Of a stretch of DNA of 64,000 nucleotides, positions 48,566-62,565 are shown one piece after another. How positions within the stretch are numbered: the first letter of the stretch is position 1; each line of letters opens with the position of its first letter. The notes below the pieces were generated by a model. That model saw only the letters and a program-made list of their open reading frames with translations, was not told where the DNA came from and did no database searches. Position numbers and translations under genes: made by a program. This DNA comes from Brasenia schreberi (lineage: Eukaryota; Streptophyta; Magnoliopsida; Nymphaeales; Cabombaceae): assembly GCA_036023115.1 (NCBI GenBank), contig JAYKKT010000046.1, positions 1,975,501 to 2,039,500 of the forward strand, read 5' to 3'.

Positions 48566-49080
48566 TAGAGGTGTTTGAATAACCGATCCAAATCCATAAA
48601 ACTGATTTGGTTCCACTTGAAAAGAATAGTTTATATGGAGCACAAGAAGCTATCTCACCAGGCTAGGAGATCGACTCACAAATTGGAAGTAAAGAGTTCG
48701 ATACTTGGGAAGTGCGTCTGCCTTCGGACTATTCGTTGTGCCGAAAAGAATGTTTTGTTTGGGTTGGTTACTGGTTGAAAGTTGCTTGTAATTTCAGCTT
48801 CTAGAAATCCACAAAAATATAATTTTATATCATTAAATAAGGTTAAATGGGTGCATGTTTCCCTTTTATCAGCCTGGTGTAAGTGTAATATATCGGCATG
48901 TTAAGATGTAATGAATCTATTTGTAAACCAAACCAAACCAAACTGGAAGATGTTGTGGTTTGGTTCAGTTTTGTATCTTACGATGGTGTGGTTTAGTTTC
49001 CAAATTTGAGAAGCCCTATTGTATTTGTTTGGCTTGACATGACACTAGAATTGGACCAAATTTGAGCACAAACACCTCTA
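48566..49080. mobile_element. hAT-like MITE with perfect 12-bp terminal repeats
   Basis: Starts TAGAGGTGTTTG and ends CAAACACCTCTA, an exact inverted pair. Flanks GCTTGATA and GCATGACA agree at 6 of 8 bases, fitting an 8-bp hAT duplication. 515 bp with AACCAAACC/GGTTTGGTT words inside, and a SINE-derived stretch at 48640-48770. Confidence 0.75.
48640..48770 (+). mobile_element. tRNA-derived SINE inside the hAT MITE
   Basis: AGCTATCTCACCAGGC (A-box region), GACTCACAAATTGGAAGT and GAGTTCGATACTTGG (B-box region) match the minus-strand SINE copies at 18585 and 40808; here it is on the plus strand. Confidence 0.55.
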
Positions 49081-49133
49081 GCATGACATGCCAAGTGTTT
49101 CCTAATGAGATGGCTCTTATTTCTATGACACTA

Positions 49134-49390
49134 GGGTGTGTTTGATTCATGGTGTTATGTACTTGAAACTAGAACCCTTGGCCTAGATCAACATAGACTT
49201 CTAACCGCAGTTTCATATTTGATTCGTGAATGATACTAATTAGATTTTCGTAGAAGGCGAGGTAGCAATATCAGAGAGAAGAGACACTCGAGTTTTCGTG
49301 TGAAGTCCCTAGATCTAATTCTTATGCCACACCTTCATCTTGGTGCCGAAGTTTTTGACTCAAATTGAGCCTATGGAACTGTGAGTACCA
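49134..49390. repeat. Dispersed repeat, copy three
   Basis: Opens AGGGTGTGTTTGATTC; shares CATATTTGATTC, AGATTTTCGTAGAAG, GAGTTTTCGTGTGAAGTCC and CACCTTCATCTTGGTG with the copies near 12755 and 21911. Non-coding. Confidence 0.5.
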
Positions 49391-51205
49391 AAAATTTTCG
49401 TGGAACCTTGCGCTAATGCACTCACCTATCACCTGCTTAACCTATGAAAAAATGTTCTAGAGATCATTTTTGGAGGTCTATGAAGTAATTCTTGATATGA
49501 TTTGTAAGAGTATAATTGAAAATGATAAAGCATGAAGTATTTAGATAAAAAGGCAAAATTTGTTTATATTAACTAACCCAAAGAACCCAATATAGATTGA
49601 AGGCGTGCTTGAATTGACACAAATTTGAGGGGAAAGAAAAGATCCACCATATAAGCAAAAGGCAAAAATAGAACATCAATCTAATCCAAATCCAAAATCC
49701 ATAACCCAAGTCAATCCTTCTTCCACATTCATTAAGCAGGGTCAGTTAGGTGGTTTTTTAGCGCCTAGCTGAAAAGCAACATCATGTTCTTTGGTTTCTT
49801 TCCAACAACTTAAAGGTGTTATTTCATACCTTTAATTATAGTAATATCTACCGTCTAAATCACATTATGTTGGTTTAAATTTGTTATTTTCAGTTGCTTG
49901 ATGGGAGATTGGGTTACGACAATGACCCGATTTTTATAGATGGAACAATTCATTCGTATCATGCCCTAGTTTGATTTGGACACGAAAATCACATGAATGA
50001 TCTATGCTCATCCAATCCAAGTTTAAGGACAAATGGCCCTTAAAACATGCTGATCTTAGCAGACCTCTCATAAAATAAGTTTGTGTGTCTACAACAAGAT
50101 TATAAAAGGCTAAATTAAAGCATCCATGTATCTCATCATACTTATCGGGTTGAGTTCTATCGCAAACAGGTTTTTTTTTATGCAATTTCTTGTTACTTGT
50201 GCTCACCAGTCTTGCAGTCGCTCAGATGTAAGTTTACCTTGTTTTACATGGACTCCAGATCATGACTCACTCCTCCAATGGTTCTACTGGATGATTCTTA
50301 TTGATTAGGATGTCAGTCCAATTCGGATATGACAAGGTCCGAACCTATTTATTCAGATTTGATAACCAAAACAGGATCCAATTAACGACTGGATTCAGAT
50401 TCAGTACTCAATATTACATCATCGAATTGTATTGTTTACTATTTACCAGCACAGTTATTTGGATTCAGTGTGGAATTTGTCCACACACACATGTACCTTC
50501 TTAGGGTCCAAAAGCAAACCTTGTCCCTCTATTATTCCACATTAAGTGGGGTTTGTTGCATGGATTCTTAGTCCTCACTCACATCTTGTGATATTATCAT
50601 TTAGCTAAAAAAAGAAACATATTCTATCAGCAATGAAACTCAACAAAATAATTAAAAGTACAAACCATGCTAGGGATCTCTAAGATTTGATCTATTGCTG
50701 CACTCATAAATTGTTTATTCAGATCCATTTTTTGCATATAATGCAGTAATATCTTGTTAAATATAAGTTAAATGCCATCGTATTTGGATTAGATGGAAGA
50801 CATCCAGATGAATAAAATCAGACCCATATTTTGCACCCGATCAAACTGCTGAATCAATGAAATATCCATGCAAGCATTTCATGTTCGCAAAGAAGGAAGC
50901 GATAAGTAACACAATTAGAGAAAATTCCACTATAATCAAAGTCAAATTATGGATTGGAAGCTACACTTTATATATGTATATATCTACGGGCCAGGACATT
51001 CCTTAAAAACTGGAAATGTTACAATGACACTCCTTATGCTCACTCTTATTTGGGTTGGGTATGACAACAGGTTCGGGTTGGAACTCACTACCAAGGTTGA
51101 TCAATAGAAAATTATGAAAGAGTACTCCAACTTTATATTGGATAACAGTAATCGTGTCTGGAGTCGTTCTCATTAAATTTTCTCCAACAACATTTACCTT
51201 ATTCA
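49391..51205. other. No gene supported
   Basis: AT-rich, short open frames, no domain or clear element. Confidence 0.45.
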
Positions 51206-51430
51206 AAAACAACAACTAAGGCTTTTCCTATATTGTATAAGGTTGGGTACATGAACTCTTTGTTTCTATAGAGTTTGAACATGTATGATATTAACAATTA
51301 ATTCAATATAAAGTTAAATAATTTTTTTTATCATTTTTATATATATTTTTAACATTTTCATCGTCTAGTTTTTCGTTCAAGTGTTCCAACCATCTTAAAT
51401 GTTTTTTTTTCTCTTTTAACATTAACCTTA
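51206..51430 (-). mobile_element. RTE-like LINE, 3'-end fragment
   Basis: AACAACAACTAAGGCTTTTCCTATATTG (reversed tail), GGGTACATGAACTCTTTGTTTC and GTTCCAACCATCTTAAATG match the LINE 3' region on the minus strand. 5'-truncated. Confidence 0.75.
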
Positions 51431-52488
<1,058 letters not shown>

Positions 52489-52689
52489 ACAGCAGGTCTC
52501 TCTCTTGTTTAGAGAGAGAGCAATGAATCAAACACAGAAGTATTGTCTCTTACTCTCTCTTATCACAGGACAACTCGCTCACATGTGACTTTTTACCCTT
52601 TAGGGCTTTTCACATGTACCAATGATAGATCAATTGAATATGTGAGATATCAACATGAATTAAACATTGTTAAAGCATATGTAACTTTA

Positions 52690-54600
52690 AATCATGACAC
52701 TTTAAGTTTGTAGAGGACATACACACAAATACTAAAAGTATCATATAATAGCAAATATCATATTATTCACCCAACAACTTGTTACTACCACATTGAACTT
52801 ATTTCTTTGGATATCCCCTTAGTTAGGTTGTGTTGTCACTGTTTGTGAATAAATCATGGGTTTCAGTCTCATCCCCAACCTTGATTTCTCAACTAAGGTT
52901 ACTGATAGACTTTTATTCAAAGGATCAGATGTGTTATCTTTAGATCCAACAAAATCTACAGTAATGACCCATTAAATACATGAGTCCTCAAAGACTTTAG
53001 TCTGACTTCGATGTGTTTTCGTTGCTTTTATTTGTACTTGGAACTATCGATCTTAGCAATTATAGTCATGCTATCACAGTGTATTGAAATTTCAAGAAGT
53101 AACTTCTCACTGGACATAAGTCTTTTAATCTATTCAGCTTCTAATCTAGTATCATCCAAAGCATATAATTATGCCTTAAAGGTAGAACAAGGCAAAATAT
53201 TTTGTTTCTTAGATTTTTAGGTGACACCAGTACCACCTACAAGAAACACATATCCATTGACCCATTATTCCTAGAGTTTTTTGCTATGCAGTTAGCATCA
53301 ATAAATCCTTTTAAAAACAAAAGGATGTTTACTCTAATGCAGTTTAAGAAAAATCGTTACATTTAGATAGTGAAGTATTTCTATAGAGCTTTCCAATGGT
53401 TTATATCTAGACAACTGATGTATCTACTCAACTTAAATATAGCAAATGTAATATCTAGTCATGTACAATTGGTTAGATAAATCAAACTACTATTAATCTA
53501 ATAATATCATAATTGAGACAAAGGAATAATACTTTCATTCTTATACAAAGCTTTAGATGAATCATATATGACCTTAACAAGTCTATAATTTTTATATTCA
53601 AATATCTCTAAAACTTTCTCAACATAGTGTGACTAAGAGACTACTATATCATCTGTAGACCTTATGATTTTAAGTCCTCAAATCACATCAGTTATACACA
53701 TATCCTTTATCTCAAACTTACTTCAATAAATCCTTTTAAAAACAAAAGGATGTTTACTCTAATGCAGTTTAAGAAAAATTGTTACATTTAGATAGTGAAG
53801 TATTTCTATAGAGCTTTCCAATGGTTTATATCTAGACAACTGATGTATCTACTCAATTTAAATATAGCAAATGTAATATCTAGTCATGTACAATTGGTTA
53901 GATAAATCAAACTACTATTAATCTAATAATATCATAATTGAGACAAAAGAATAATACTTTCATTCTTATACAAAGCTTTAGATGAATCATATATGACCTT
54001 AACAAGTCTATAATTTTTATATTCAAATATCTCTAAAACTTTCTCAACATAGTGTGACTAAGAGACTACTATATCATCTGTAGACCTTATGATTTTAAGT
54101 CCTCAAATCACATCAGTTATACACATATCCTTTATCTCAAACTTACTACATAAGAATAACTTAGTCTCATTTACTATTTTCACATCTGAACCAAACAACA
54201 AAATCTACGTATAAACAAAGAATGATTAAAGCATTATTGACAGACTTACAGTAAAGACACTTATCATAATCATTAAAAACAAAGTCAAAACATGATATCA
54301 CACTATCAAACTTTTCATGTCATTATTTAAGAGTTTGTTTCAAACCATATAATGATTTAACAAGCTTACACACCTTAAACTCATTCCCTCAAGCAACAAA
54401 TCCCTCTTGCTAATCCATATAAAATTTCTCATTAAGGTTATCATAAAGAAAAAAGTCTTCACATCCATATGATGGATTGTGAAATCATATATAGAAGCTA
54501 ATGCTATAAGTACTCGAATGATTTCTACAAGATTGTTAGTAAAATTCATAGAAATACATGCATAATAAATAAATATGCAACAAATATAAACATGCCCCAA
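52690..54600 (-). mobile_element. Copia reverse transcriptase-RNase H region, decayed
   Basis: Read on the minus strand from 54600: IRVLIALASIYDFTIHHMDV (palm, catalytic Asp in MDVKT), KVCKLVKSLYGLKQ, DKCLYCKSVN, LCLYVDFVV where the active-site YVDD has lost one Asp, then SQSHYVEKVLE and SLIYLTNCT and the RNase H part to about 52690. Many stops and frame changes; dead. The piece is enlarged by a 425-bp tandem duplication at 53298-54147. Confidence 0.85.
53298..54147. repeat. 425-bp tandem duplication inside the Copia fragment
   Basis: 53298-53722 and 53723-54147 are nearly identical; I count three differences (a C/T in AAAAAT(C/T)GTTAC, a C/T in CTCAA(C/T)TTAAA, a G/A in GACAAA(G/A)GAAT). 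All three are transitions. Confidence 0.95.
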
Positions 54601-54649
54601 TCAACAAAGCGAAGCAACCTAGCAAACATTTTCATACGATTGAAAGAAA

Positions 54650-55090
54650 ATTCGAGATTTTGTATTTGTTACACACTCATATTTGTGAATTCAATGGAAT
54701 AACTACAAGGGATAACAAAAGATATTTTATTAAGTTTATTGATGATTGTAGTAGATACTGTTATATTTACTTGCTTAAAAGTAAAGATGAAGCTTTATAA
54801 AAGTTTCAAATATTTAGAAATTAATCACAAACTCAAACAGACAAGGTACTTAAACGATTACGGTTTGATAGGAGATGATGGTACACCTCAAACCTTTTTT
54901 AAGAATACGATCAAAACAACGGTATTGTTCATGAGGTTACTACTCCGTATTCTCTTTAATCTAATAAGATAGTTGAATGAAAGAATATAACCTTTTCATA
55001 ATGTTTTACTTTAAAGTTATGAGTTACCTATCTACATATAGCGAAGCTTTCAATACGGCTTTCCATGTTCTCAATGGAGATAATCATAAA
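54650..55090 (+). mobile_element. Copia integrase fragment, decayed
   Basis: Plus frame reads HTHICEFNGI, NKRYFIKFIDDCSRYCYIYL and LKSKDEAL (integrase core, catalytic Asp of FIDD present), then in other frames RLRFDRR, NNGIVHEVTTPYS and IVE-KN. Opposite in orientation to the reverse transcriptase piece at 52690-54600, so either a separate insertion or an inversion. Confidence 0.8.
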
Positions 55091-55264
55091 CATAAGACAA
55101 TAAGACCAGGGTCGTTAAAGTGATCCAATACTCCGTCTATAAATAAGTTATTTGGGCTCCCTAATAATACTCTCTCCTCCCGCATGTTCGCTCTTTCCTT
55201 CATATTTGGTGGTGAGCTTCTTGTATCGGTGTAAATGTCTTGCTCGTGACGCGTTATTGTTCAG

Positions 55265-56846
55265 GTGCATTGCTGTTTTGCAGTGGTTTTCTATCGTTCA
55301 TGCTTACAGGAAGCATTAGTGTCATCCGCTTTGGCATGATTCTAAGGGGTGCACTTTTGGCATCGCATATATTGAGTTTAAGAGCATGGAAAGAAGGGAA
55401 ATCTACTGCCACATTTTTGAAAGGCCAAGCAGGTAGTTCTTCGTCTACTGTTTGTTTTTGAGTGAAATATTCTTCATTTTCTGCAGAAAGGTTTTAGCAT
55501 TGCTGGAGGTGTTCAACAATATTTTCCTTTAAATTTGATGGTTTATTCTTTCCGCAACTAAAACCTGATGCATATTCCTCTTTTATCCAACCGCATTGCC
55601 ATCAATTCTGTGTAAGATGCTCCATCAATTTGACATTTTCCCCTTTCTGCTGAAAAATTGACTCTTTATATTTAAAACTATCGCTTTACAGTGTACAGTG
55701 TTTCAGAAATATTTGTTCTCTTTAAGAAATGTTGTATCACTTGCTCATCGGCTATTATAGAAATCTGATAATGTGCTCATGCTCTCAATATGTAATATGC
55801 CACTGGTATTGGTGACTGCAGTAAATCCTAGTCTTTAGAACAATATCACAAATTGACTTCTCTCTGGATTTAACGTGTTAGTACTTGTACCTGTGTCAGG
55901 GTGAGGTTTGGGTCTGACTGGGCAACAAGTTCTGAGTTTGGGATTTGCATGTCAACTCTGGGCCAGTTCCATCTCAAGTTTGGCAGCTCACATGCTACCC
56001 ATGTACTCACGCACAATCAAAATGCATAAATGTACAATTAGCTAGACGAGGAGGTTAACATGTGTAACAATGTTTGATATTGTCTCATTTTTTGCAGGGA
56101 TTGTCGGTTTGCTTTACCTACGTGATATTTGCTTGCTCTATCAGGTACTTGGTCTATCCTTTATTTAAGATGGTTTGGATACGAATGAAAAACTAAATTG
56201 TGAAAGGAAGAGGACGACCACAAAAGTGTTGGAAAGGAATAATAAATAATGATTTAGCTTATGTTGAATTAATTAACATGTCACATGATCGAGTTTTATA
56301 GAAACAAAGAAAGAATCCCTGTTGTCTGTAAATCATGTAAATGATTGTAATAAAGAGTTGGCAGTGCTGCTACAAGACATGGTATGCAAATCTACATCCA
56401 CAACAGGTTTTAGAGTTGACTGGACCTTGGCATGATGATTTTGCAATGCTGCTGTTGCCTCATTTGGAAGTCTAGTCATGGTGTCCGTTTTCAACTGGGG
56501 CTAGATTTCTTCCAAACTTAGAAATGATAGCAATGAGAACCAACATCTCTCTCTCTCTCTGACTACAGAATCATTGAAGTAAAGAATAAAGAATGATTTA
56601 GCTTTAGTTGAGTTAAATGTTAGTATGACACAAGATGGAGCTTTAGTGGAGTTAAATGTTAGCATAACACATGATGGAGCTCTATGAAAAGAAAGAATCC
56701 ATATATCGTCTAGTATGAGAATGACTTAGTTGTTGAATTGTGCTTTCAGATACAATATTTTCCGAAGATTCATTTGTCTTGATTTTCTTGATTTTCTTGT
56801 TCTTGCAGGGCTTATCCCTTGGGACTATACTTATGGCTCTGATCAG
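55265..56846 (+). CDS. FAX/Tmem14-like membrane protein, partial or decayed gene
   Basis: Three consecutive exons with good borders and matching phase: 55265-55432 (after TTGTTCAG, before GTAGTT), 56098-56144 (after TTTGCAG, before GTACTT) and 56809-56846 (after TCTTGCAG, before GTTAGA). They encode GALLFCSGFLSFMLTGSISV, IRFGMILRGALLASHILSL, RAWKEGKSTATFLKGQA, GIVGLLYLRDICLLYQ and GLSLGTILMALI. The helix pairs with GGALLA-SLRSWK and LKGQA-type motifs fit the FATTY ACID EXPORT (FAX/Tmem14) family, which exports fatty acids from plastids. The N-terminal part with the transit peptide is not found upstream, where a Copia fragment lies within 200 bp. The C-terminal exon could not be placed. R for G in ILRGALL is unusual. 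Probably a truncated copy, but transcription is possible. Confidence 0.5.
56160..56330 (+). mobile_element. LINE 3'-end fragment in a FAX-like intron
   Basis: GGACGACCACAAAAGTGTTGGAAAGG, ATGATTTAGCTTATGTTGAA and AACATGTCACATGATCG match 35800-35920 of the LINE. The TTG tail is missing. Confidence 0.7.
56560..56740 (+). mobile_element. Second LINE 3'-end fragment in a FAX-like intron, with inner duplication
   Basis: GATTTAGCTTTAGTTGAGTTAAATGTTAG and CACAAGATGGAGCTTTAGTGG are followed by a near repeat of the same 45 bp, then GAAAGAATCCATATATCGTCTAGTATGAGAATGACTTAGTTGTTG, the LINE end. Confidence 0.7.
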
Positions 56847-58024
56847 GTTAGATTTTTTAAAGAAAATCATTTGAGTTTTTGTTTGATAGACATTACTTTG
56901 GAACTTCATGTACACAGTATCTTACTGCTCTTACAAGTGTTCAACATTTTTTAACCTGGGTACAAAGCTGGAGCCTAGGATTTTTATGCAATCGGTTGGG
57001 AAACAATGTTTCTCAACAATGGCGAATTTGATTTAGAAAAAAATTTGTCTAGCCATCTCCTGCAGATTCCATTGGCGGGTGAAGAGCTCCAACTTGAAGT
57101 ACATTTGCTGCACAGCCAGGCTCAGGCCAAGATGTTGCAAATCACTGTTTACTTTTATGTTGATGCTCAGTTGCCCAAGTTAACTTCTCTGATCACTTAT
57201 AAAACAAAATTATGATCCTGCTGGTTAGTACAATATAGATAGCCTTCTGATTGTTGCATTTTCTTTACGACCAGCATGGATAGTAGTTACGAGCTTTGCA
57301 GTTTCAAGTAAGATGGTTGTTGATCTCACTAAATTTCCAACTCATGCAGTGGTCTCGTGGTCACCTTCTAAGTATATAGGATCAAAGTAGAGAGTCAGAT
57401 CAGAGATGGCTAAAAGTGAGAGATTACCAGACTGGAGGAATTTTTTATCGTAGCTTTGATTGAGAAAACAAGCATCACAAACTCTAGCTTGTAGCTGCAC
57501 ATTGGTTCAGAGATACGGGTTTTGGAAGTTCAAAGGCTTTCATTGGAACGTGATTTCCGCGCTCAAGTGCCTATACTTGTCCACTTTGGTGTTTATTTCC
57601 GTTTCGATGGAATTTGTGTTCTTGCACTTTGTAAAATGAAGGGGGAACGTTGCAACTTCCATTCAGTTACATCACATGTTTGTTAAGATGCCCCTGAACA
57701 ATCAAATTTGATGAAAATAGAGCTCATGATATTTGTAATTTAATCCTTAAAGACACTACGCACAAACATAAGACATTGCACACACACACACACACACACA
57801 GAGCACTCGTCAATAAAAATTCCCGTTGGTAATTAACCATCTGGAAATAGGATCTGAACGGAGACGCCTGCACTGGATATACATCGACTACACAGAGCAA
57901 AAAGATCACCACACTGCTGAACTGCTGCAGCAGCAGAAAGGTGGGACTGACATGAACTCCCACAAGAACATGGGCATTCTTGGTTGTAGTTAGTATAAGG
58001 ATACCAAACTTTATGACAAAGAAT
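56847..58024. other. Between FAX-like exons and the sorting receptor; no further gene resolved
   Basis: May contain the lost C-terminal exon of the FAX-like gene. The part next to 58024 is the 3' untranslated region of the minus-strand receptor gene; a CA repeat lies at 57779-57800. Confidence 0.4.
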
Positions 58025-61000
58025 TTAGATGCCCCCCCGAATATGATTTTGTGAGGCCTCTGCTTGATTGTCCAACGGCATATACTGTGCCATAATTGCA
58101 CGAATTTCAGAGTCCATGTATCTCTGCAACATCCAACACAGAAGAAATTTTATTAGTCTGATCCGTGAAGGTGATAAACAATCCAGCTGATACAACAAGA
58201 TTTCGTCAATAAGGAATATCAGTAACCATCATCTCCACAAATAAAAATTTTCACCGGTAGAACTGCACTGTGTTGTTTGTAAGCATGGCTTATTTCTCTT
58301 TAAATTGTGGAAGTAGGAATTTGCCAATAACCAAAGGTCAAAAACCAGCGGGTTCGATTATATGGATTCTTAATTGACATTTTATGATTTTCACAAATTA
58401 GGAAGAAAACGATGAAAAACTTGAATAACTTTCAGTAGTAGTATTAGTTAACTGAAACATGCACACACACAAGAAACCATAAGAAACAACTACCTGAACG
58501 AAGAAGCATTCAAACAGAAGATATTTCTGCAAAGCATGAAAAAGGTGGACAAAACAATACTTGATTGCAACAGAAAAGTTCAGAGTTTTCCACATATATA
58601 AAATTCAGCAAAGCCTTCGATAAGGCTAATTGGGGTTAAATATTATTAAAATAGAATTATAGCATCTGCATCTGCTCACGTATTTACCAGCAAATATTCC
58701 TCTCCGTCTATGTCGTGCCTCCTAATGCTAACTGAGCTGCTCCTTAAAGCCAAACCGTGTCCATGAAACAGGGGTAAAGCTTCTGCAGACTACCTCCGCT
58801 GGTGCTGTGGATCAACTCCTCTAGGCCGAGTTGGCCAACAGTACTAACTAGTTTGGAGATGACTTTGGACTTCTAGAGTTTCCCCCACTAGCCACTCACT
58901 CTTTGAGCATAATGTTCACAATTTTTTGAGATAAAACATTTTGTAAATATGCATGAACCATCTCTACAATTGAAGACATTTTTTTCTCAAAGCAGGCTTT
59001 CAAAGTGCGGTTTGCACATCCGTAACCATCCAAGGAAAGGGAAGAAAAGTGTCTTACTGAATCGATCGGTATCTGAACAAAACCTTCAGTCAGCACCATA
59101 TGCTTCTCTTTGAAGGAATGCACACGAGCCAATCATTAAAATGGTACCCTTTCGCAGGTATAGTATCACGAAGTACTTTGATAGAAGATTCACCCTAGGG
59201 CATTAGTCAAATGTATATGACAATACTTCTATTGCCTTCTTATTTATGAAAAGGAGAAATCAAACCAGTCATTCTCAAGTACTTTTTGCGAATGTCATGT
59301 CCCAGCGATTCTTCTATGTGTTTATTTCATACTTGTTGTACCCTTATTTATGGTTTGTGTGTTGGTTTGTCCTGGTTAGCTTATGAAAAGACAGATCCGT
59401 CTCATGAATCCTGATCTATGACAAGAAATAAAGGTTGCATCTATTTACAGCTTGCAACAAAAAAAGTACAATTCAACGAGTTAATAGACTTACTCTGATC
59501 CTATACTTGTAGATGGCATATGCACCAACAGCAACTGCAGCAAAGCCCAGGAAAATAATCCACATAAAGCTCCAAGTGACCTTTGATGTAGATTTATTGC
59601 CTGCTCATACCAAAAAAAAGTTATCCATCTAAAAACTAAAAGAAAGTGAGATAGGCAAGCGTTCCATTTTTTGAGTAAATCACACACACATACCCCAAAG
59701 AAGAAGAAGATAGATCAAGAATCAAGTTTAAGAAAACATGATTAGGATTCCTGCTAGCTACACAAGTTGAGCGAGCAAATAAATTGGTTCCCCTGAACCA
59801 TCAAAGGGAGAAAAGCCTAACCTTCCACTCAACAATATCATACAGATGAGTATAGATAATCTTTCATCATTAGTATTCAGTAATTTACCATTTCTAGTAG
59901 AATTGCAGCACCAAGCGGTGTACAAGATAATCTCATTAAAACATGAAGACATCTGGAAGTACTGTTCAAAGCTCATTTCTTATCTAAGCTTAGAAAATTA
60001 GGTTTTAGAAGAAAAAAAGATAAACCGTCAAAAAAATTGCATTGATATTCAGATGAACAGAGATGGCAACAAACCGGCAGTATCATATTTCCAACGGGTA
60101 GCAAAGGCTCAAGAGATATGTGCCTATAAGAGGCATTCATCTTGGGATCCACTTTCCATGGAAAATGAAGGGGAGAAAACAGGCACTGCAAGGAACTTAC
60201 TTATACAAGTATCATGTTCCTTAATGTACAGAAGATCACCACTGCAGCTACAATCATAGCTACCATATGTATTCCTGCATTTGCATTCTGGACATTGGCA
60301 GGCAAGCTTCTCTTTGCACTCATCCACATCTGACAAACACATTCACATGAATAGACCGCACAACAAAGAAGTTGGGTAAAATGAGATACCAAAAAGTAAC
60401 TTAATACCTTCACACGAGTTCACACCATCACCCTTAAAACCAGAGGGACATTTGCAGCCCTTAGATTCGCTTACCTGCACGATGCTCGTAAGTCGTCAAC
60501 ATTCCTCTTAAAGAAGGAACAAGTACAACAAAAGATGCACTTACCTGACAAGCTGAATATGTAATGCCATCTTGTGTTTTCTTCCAACAACCACCATTAT
60601 TAATTACACAACGTCCAGAGCCAGAGACTGAAGAAAATGAGAAAAGAAGTGGATAAAAACTATAGGTGTTTTCTCATATGGACACAACCAAACAGGAAGT
60701 AAGCACCATAACAAGCACGTTGTCCATGTTGACAGCTAGCTACTTAGCAAATCTAGAGAAGTAACATCTGCAACTACTAATGAGTTGGTGAAACACTACA
60801 TGATTCAGATGGCATATCTATGAAGCAGATATGCTGATTAACCATTAGTTACTCAGCAGAACTCTTCAATCACGAAACTCTTACCTTCACAATGAGTATA
60901 CCCATCCCCAACAAACTTCACACCGTTCACCACTGGGCATTCACATACCCTTCCCCTAAAGGTGTCCTGTAATAGAAACAAATTCAAACATGAAATCAAA

Positions 61001-62565
61001 GTCAGAATGATGAGTGTGTTTTGCAAAAACTTGCTGATTGAATATTTATTAGATTATAGCCGTACTCTGCAAGCAGTAACGTTTGTAGCCTTATCCTGCC
61101 AGCACCCACCATTTTTTTCCAAGCATTCATTTGTTTGTATTTCTGAAGAGGGAAGAATGCAAAAGGTGAAATAAGATTGTTACCATAATTCATAAGGACA
61201 ATAAATTTCCCATAAGAGAGGGCCATAAGCATACCATCACTCAAACAAACAGCTGGTTCAGTAGTCTCCTGGAAACCGGCACATATTGCTTTTAGTACTG
61301 CAGATTTGTCCAACTTACCTGAAAGAGGAACAGCCACCAAACTAACACTTCAATTTGAATAGTAAGAATACATATTTCTCAACAGAGTTTAAGCAACAAA
61401 CGGCTTATATCTTCCATTTTTACAAAAGAAGGATGGATAAAGTGAAAAGTGAAAACGAGAACGATGTTATACCTCTATACTGCCTGTTGTTAATGATAAG
61501 AGTGGGCAAAATAGTGACATCTCCTCTAGCGCCTTTCCCTATCTGAAAAAATTATGACGAAGATACAAGCACTCATGATTATGAGCACAAGAGTCGAATG
61601 AAACAATGGTAAAGGCTCACAGCCAGGACCAGCATAAATGTTACTGGTCAAGAGTAGGATCTAAGGTGCAGACTCTCACCTGTGCATCTTGCTCTGCCTT
61701 GAGAACAGAATTGACAACATCTGCTTCAGTATCTCCAATGCATTTATCTATCTCCTTCACATCCAATCCTGTTGTGAATAACCACAATCATGTTAAAGAT
61801 CAAGCTAACATATAACAAAATTTTCATATGCCATCAATACTAGCCCTTTCATGGTTGGCTTATCAAACCTACCAAGAGATTCAATGACTTTGTCAGCACA
61901 TTCCTTGGTGTATTTCTTCTCTTTCATTGGGCATCTAATAGCAAAATCAGTCATATAGTCCCACCACAACCAAGGCTTCTTAGTTTCGTTAGCAATTTTG
62001 AAGAAACAAGCCTGTCTTAAATTCTGAACCACAACATCCTTTCCGTCATAGCCTTTACTGAAGTCCTGTTCTGGATCAGGAGCACAATATCTCCCATGGT
62101 TGATACACTGAGATTTGCACTGTTTGCTTAGAATAAATGCTTCAGGGCAATACCAAGTGATGTAGTGCGGTGTGAACTGTGTATAGCCCTTTTGCTCCAG
62201 TATCTGAGCAGCTCCCTTAAAAATTTTGACAAAATCAATTTGGCTGTCGCATTTTGGTCCACACTCATCATTGCTGTTTGTCCAAAACTCATACTCTACG
62301 CGCTCATCGGGATGAGGAAGTGACTCCCTCCAGTCCAAATTAATATTGACCATGTCACCCTTTCCTAGAGCTTTCTTAAGATTATCACCCAACGTTTTAC
62401 TGATAAGAGCTGAGGGAATGGTTATGTTCTCCATGTAGGTTGCCCCTGCATTTTCTTCTTCAGGAGTATCCATAGTTATCAAAGGCTCTTCCTTGTCATC
62501 AGCAACCAAGACAGCTGCTGCTCCAGCTTTCTGTGCATTCCAAGCCTTTAATGTAAAGTAGCAGT
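58025..62565 (-). CDS. VSR: Vacuolar sorting receptor, eleven exons, first exon outside
   Basis: Minus-strand exons: 62565-61873, 61768-61680, 61542-61473, 61318-61235, 61142-61066, 60966-60885, 60627-60545, 60474-60408, 60329-60201, 59600-59494, 58123-58025. All borders are GT..AG and phases agree; they encode 525 aa to the stop at 58025-58027. Order: second half of the protease-associated domain ([27 protein letters not shown]), the cysteine-rich centre ([50 protein letters not shown]), three EGF-like repeats ([19 protein letters not shown], calcium-binding DVDECKEK), a membrane helix ([18 protein letters not shown]) and a cytosolic tail with YMPL, the YxxL sorting signal read by AP complexes. 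Family role: carries vacuolar cargo with NPIR-type signals between Golgi and prevacuolar compartment. The first about 95 residues (signal peptide, start of the PA domain) are absent up to 64000; the exon begins in the middle of the [10 protein letters not shown] motif. No lesion seen. Confidence 0.93.
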
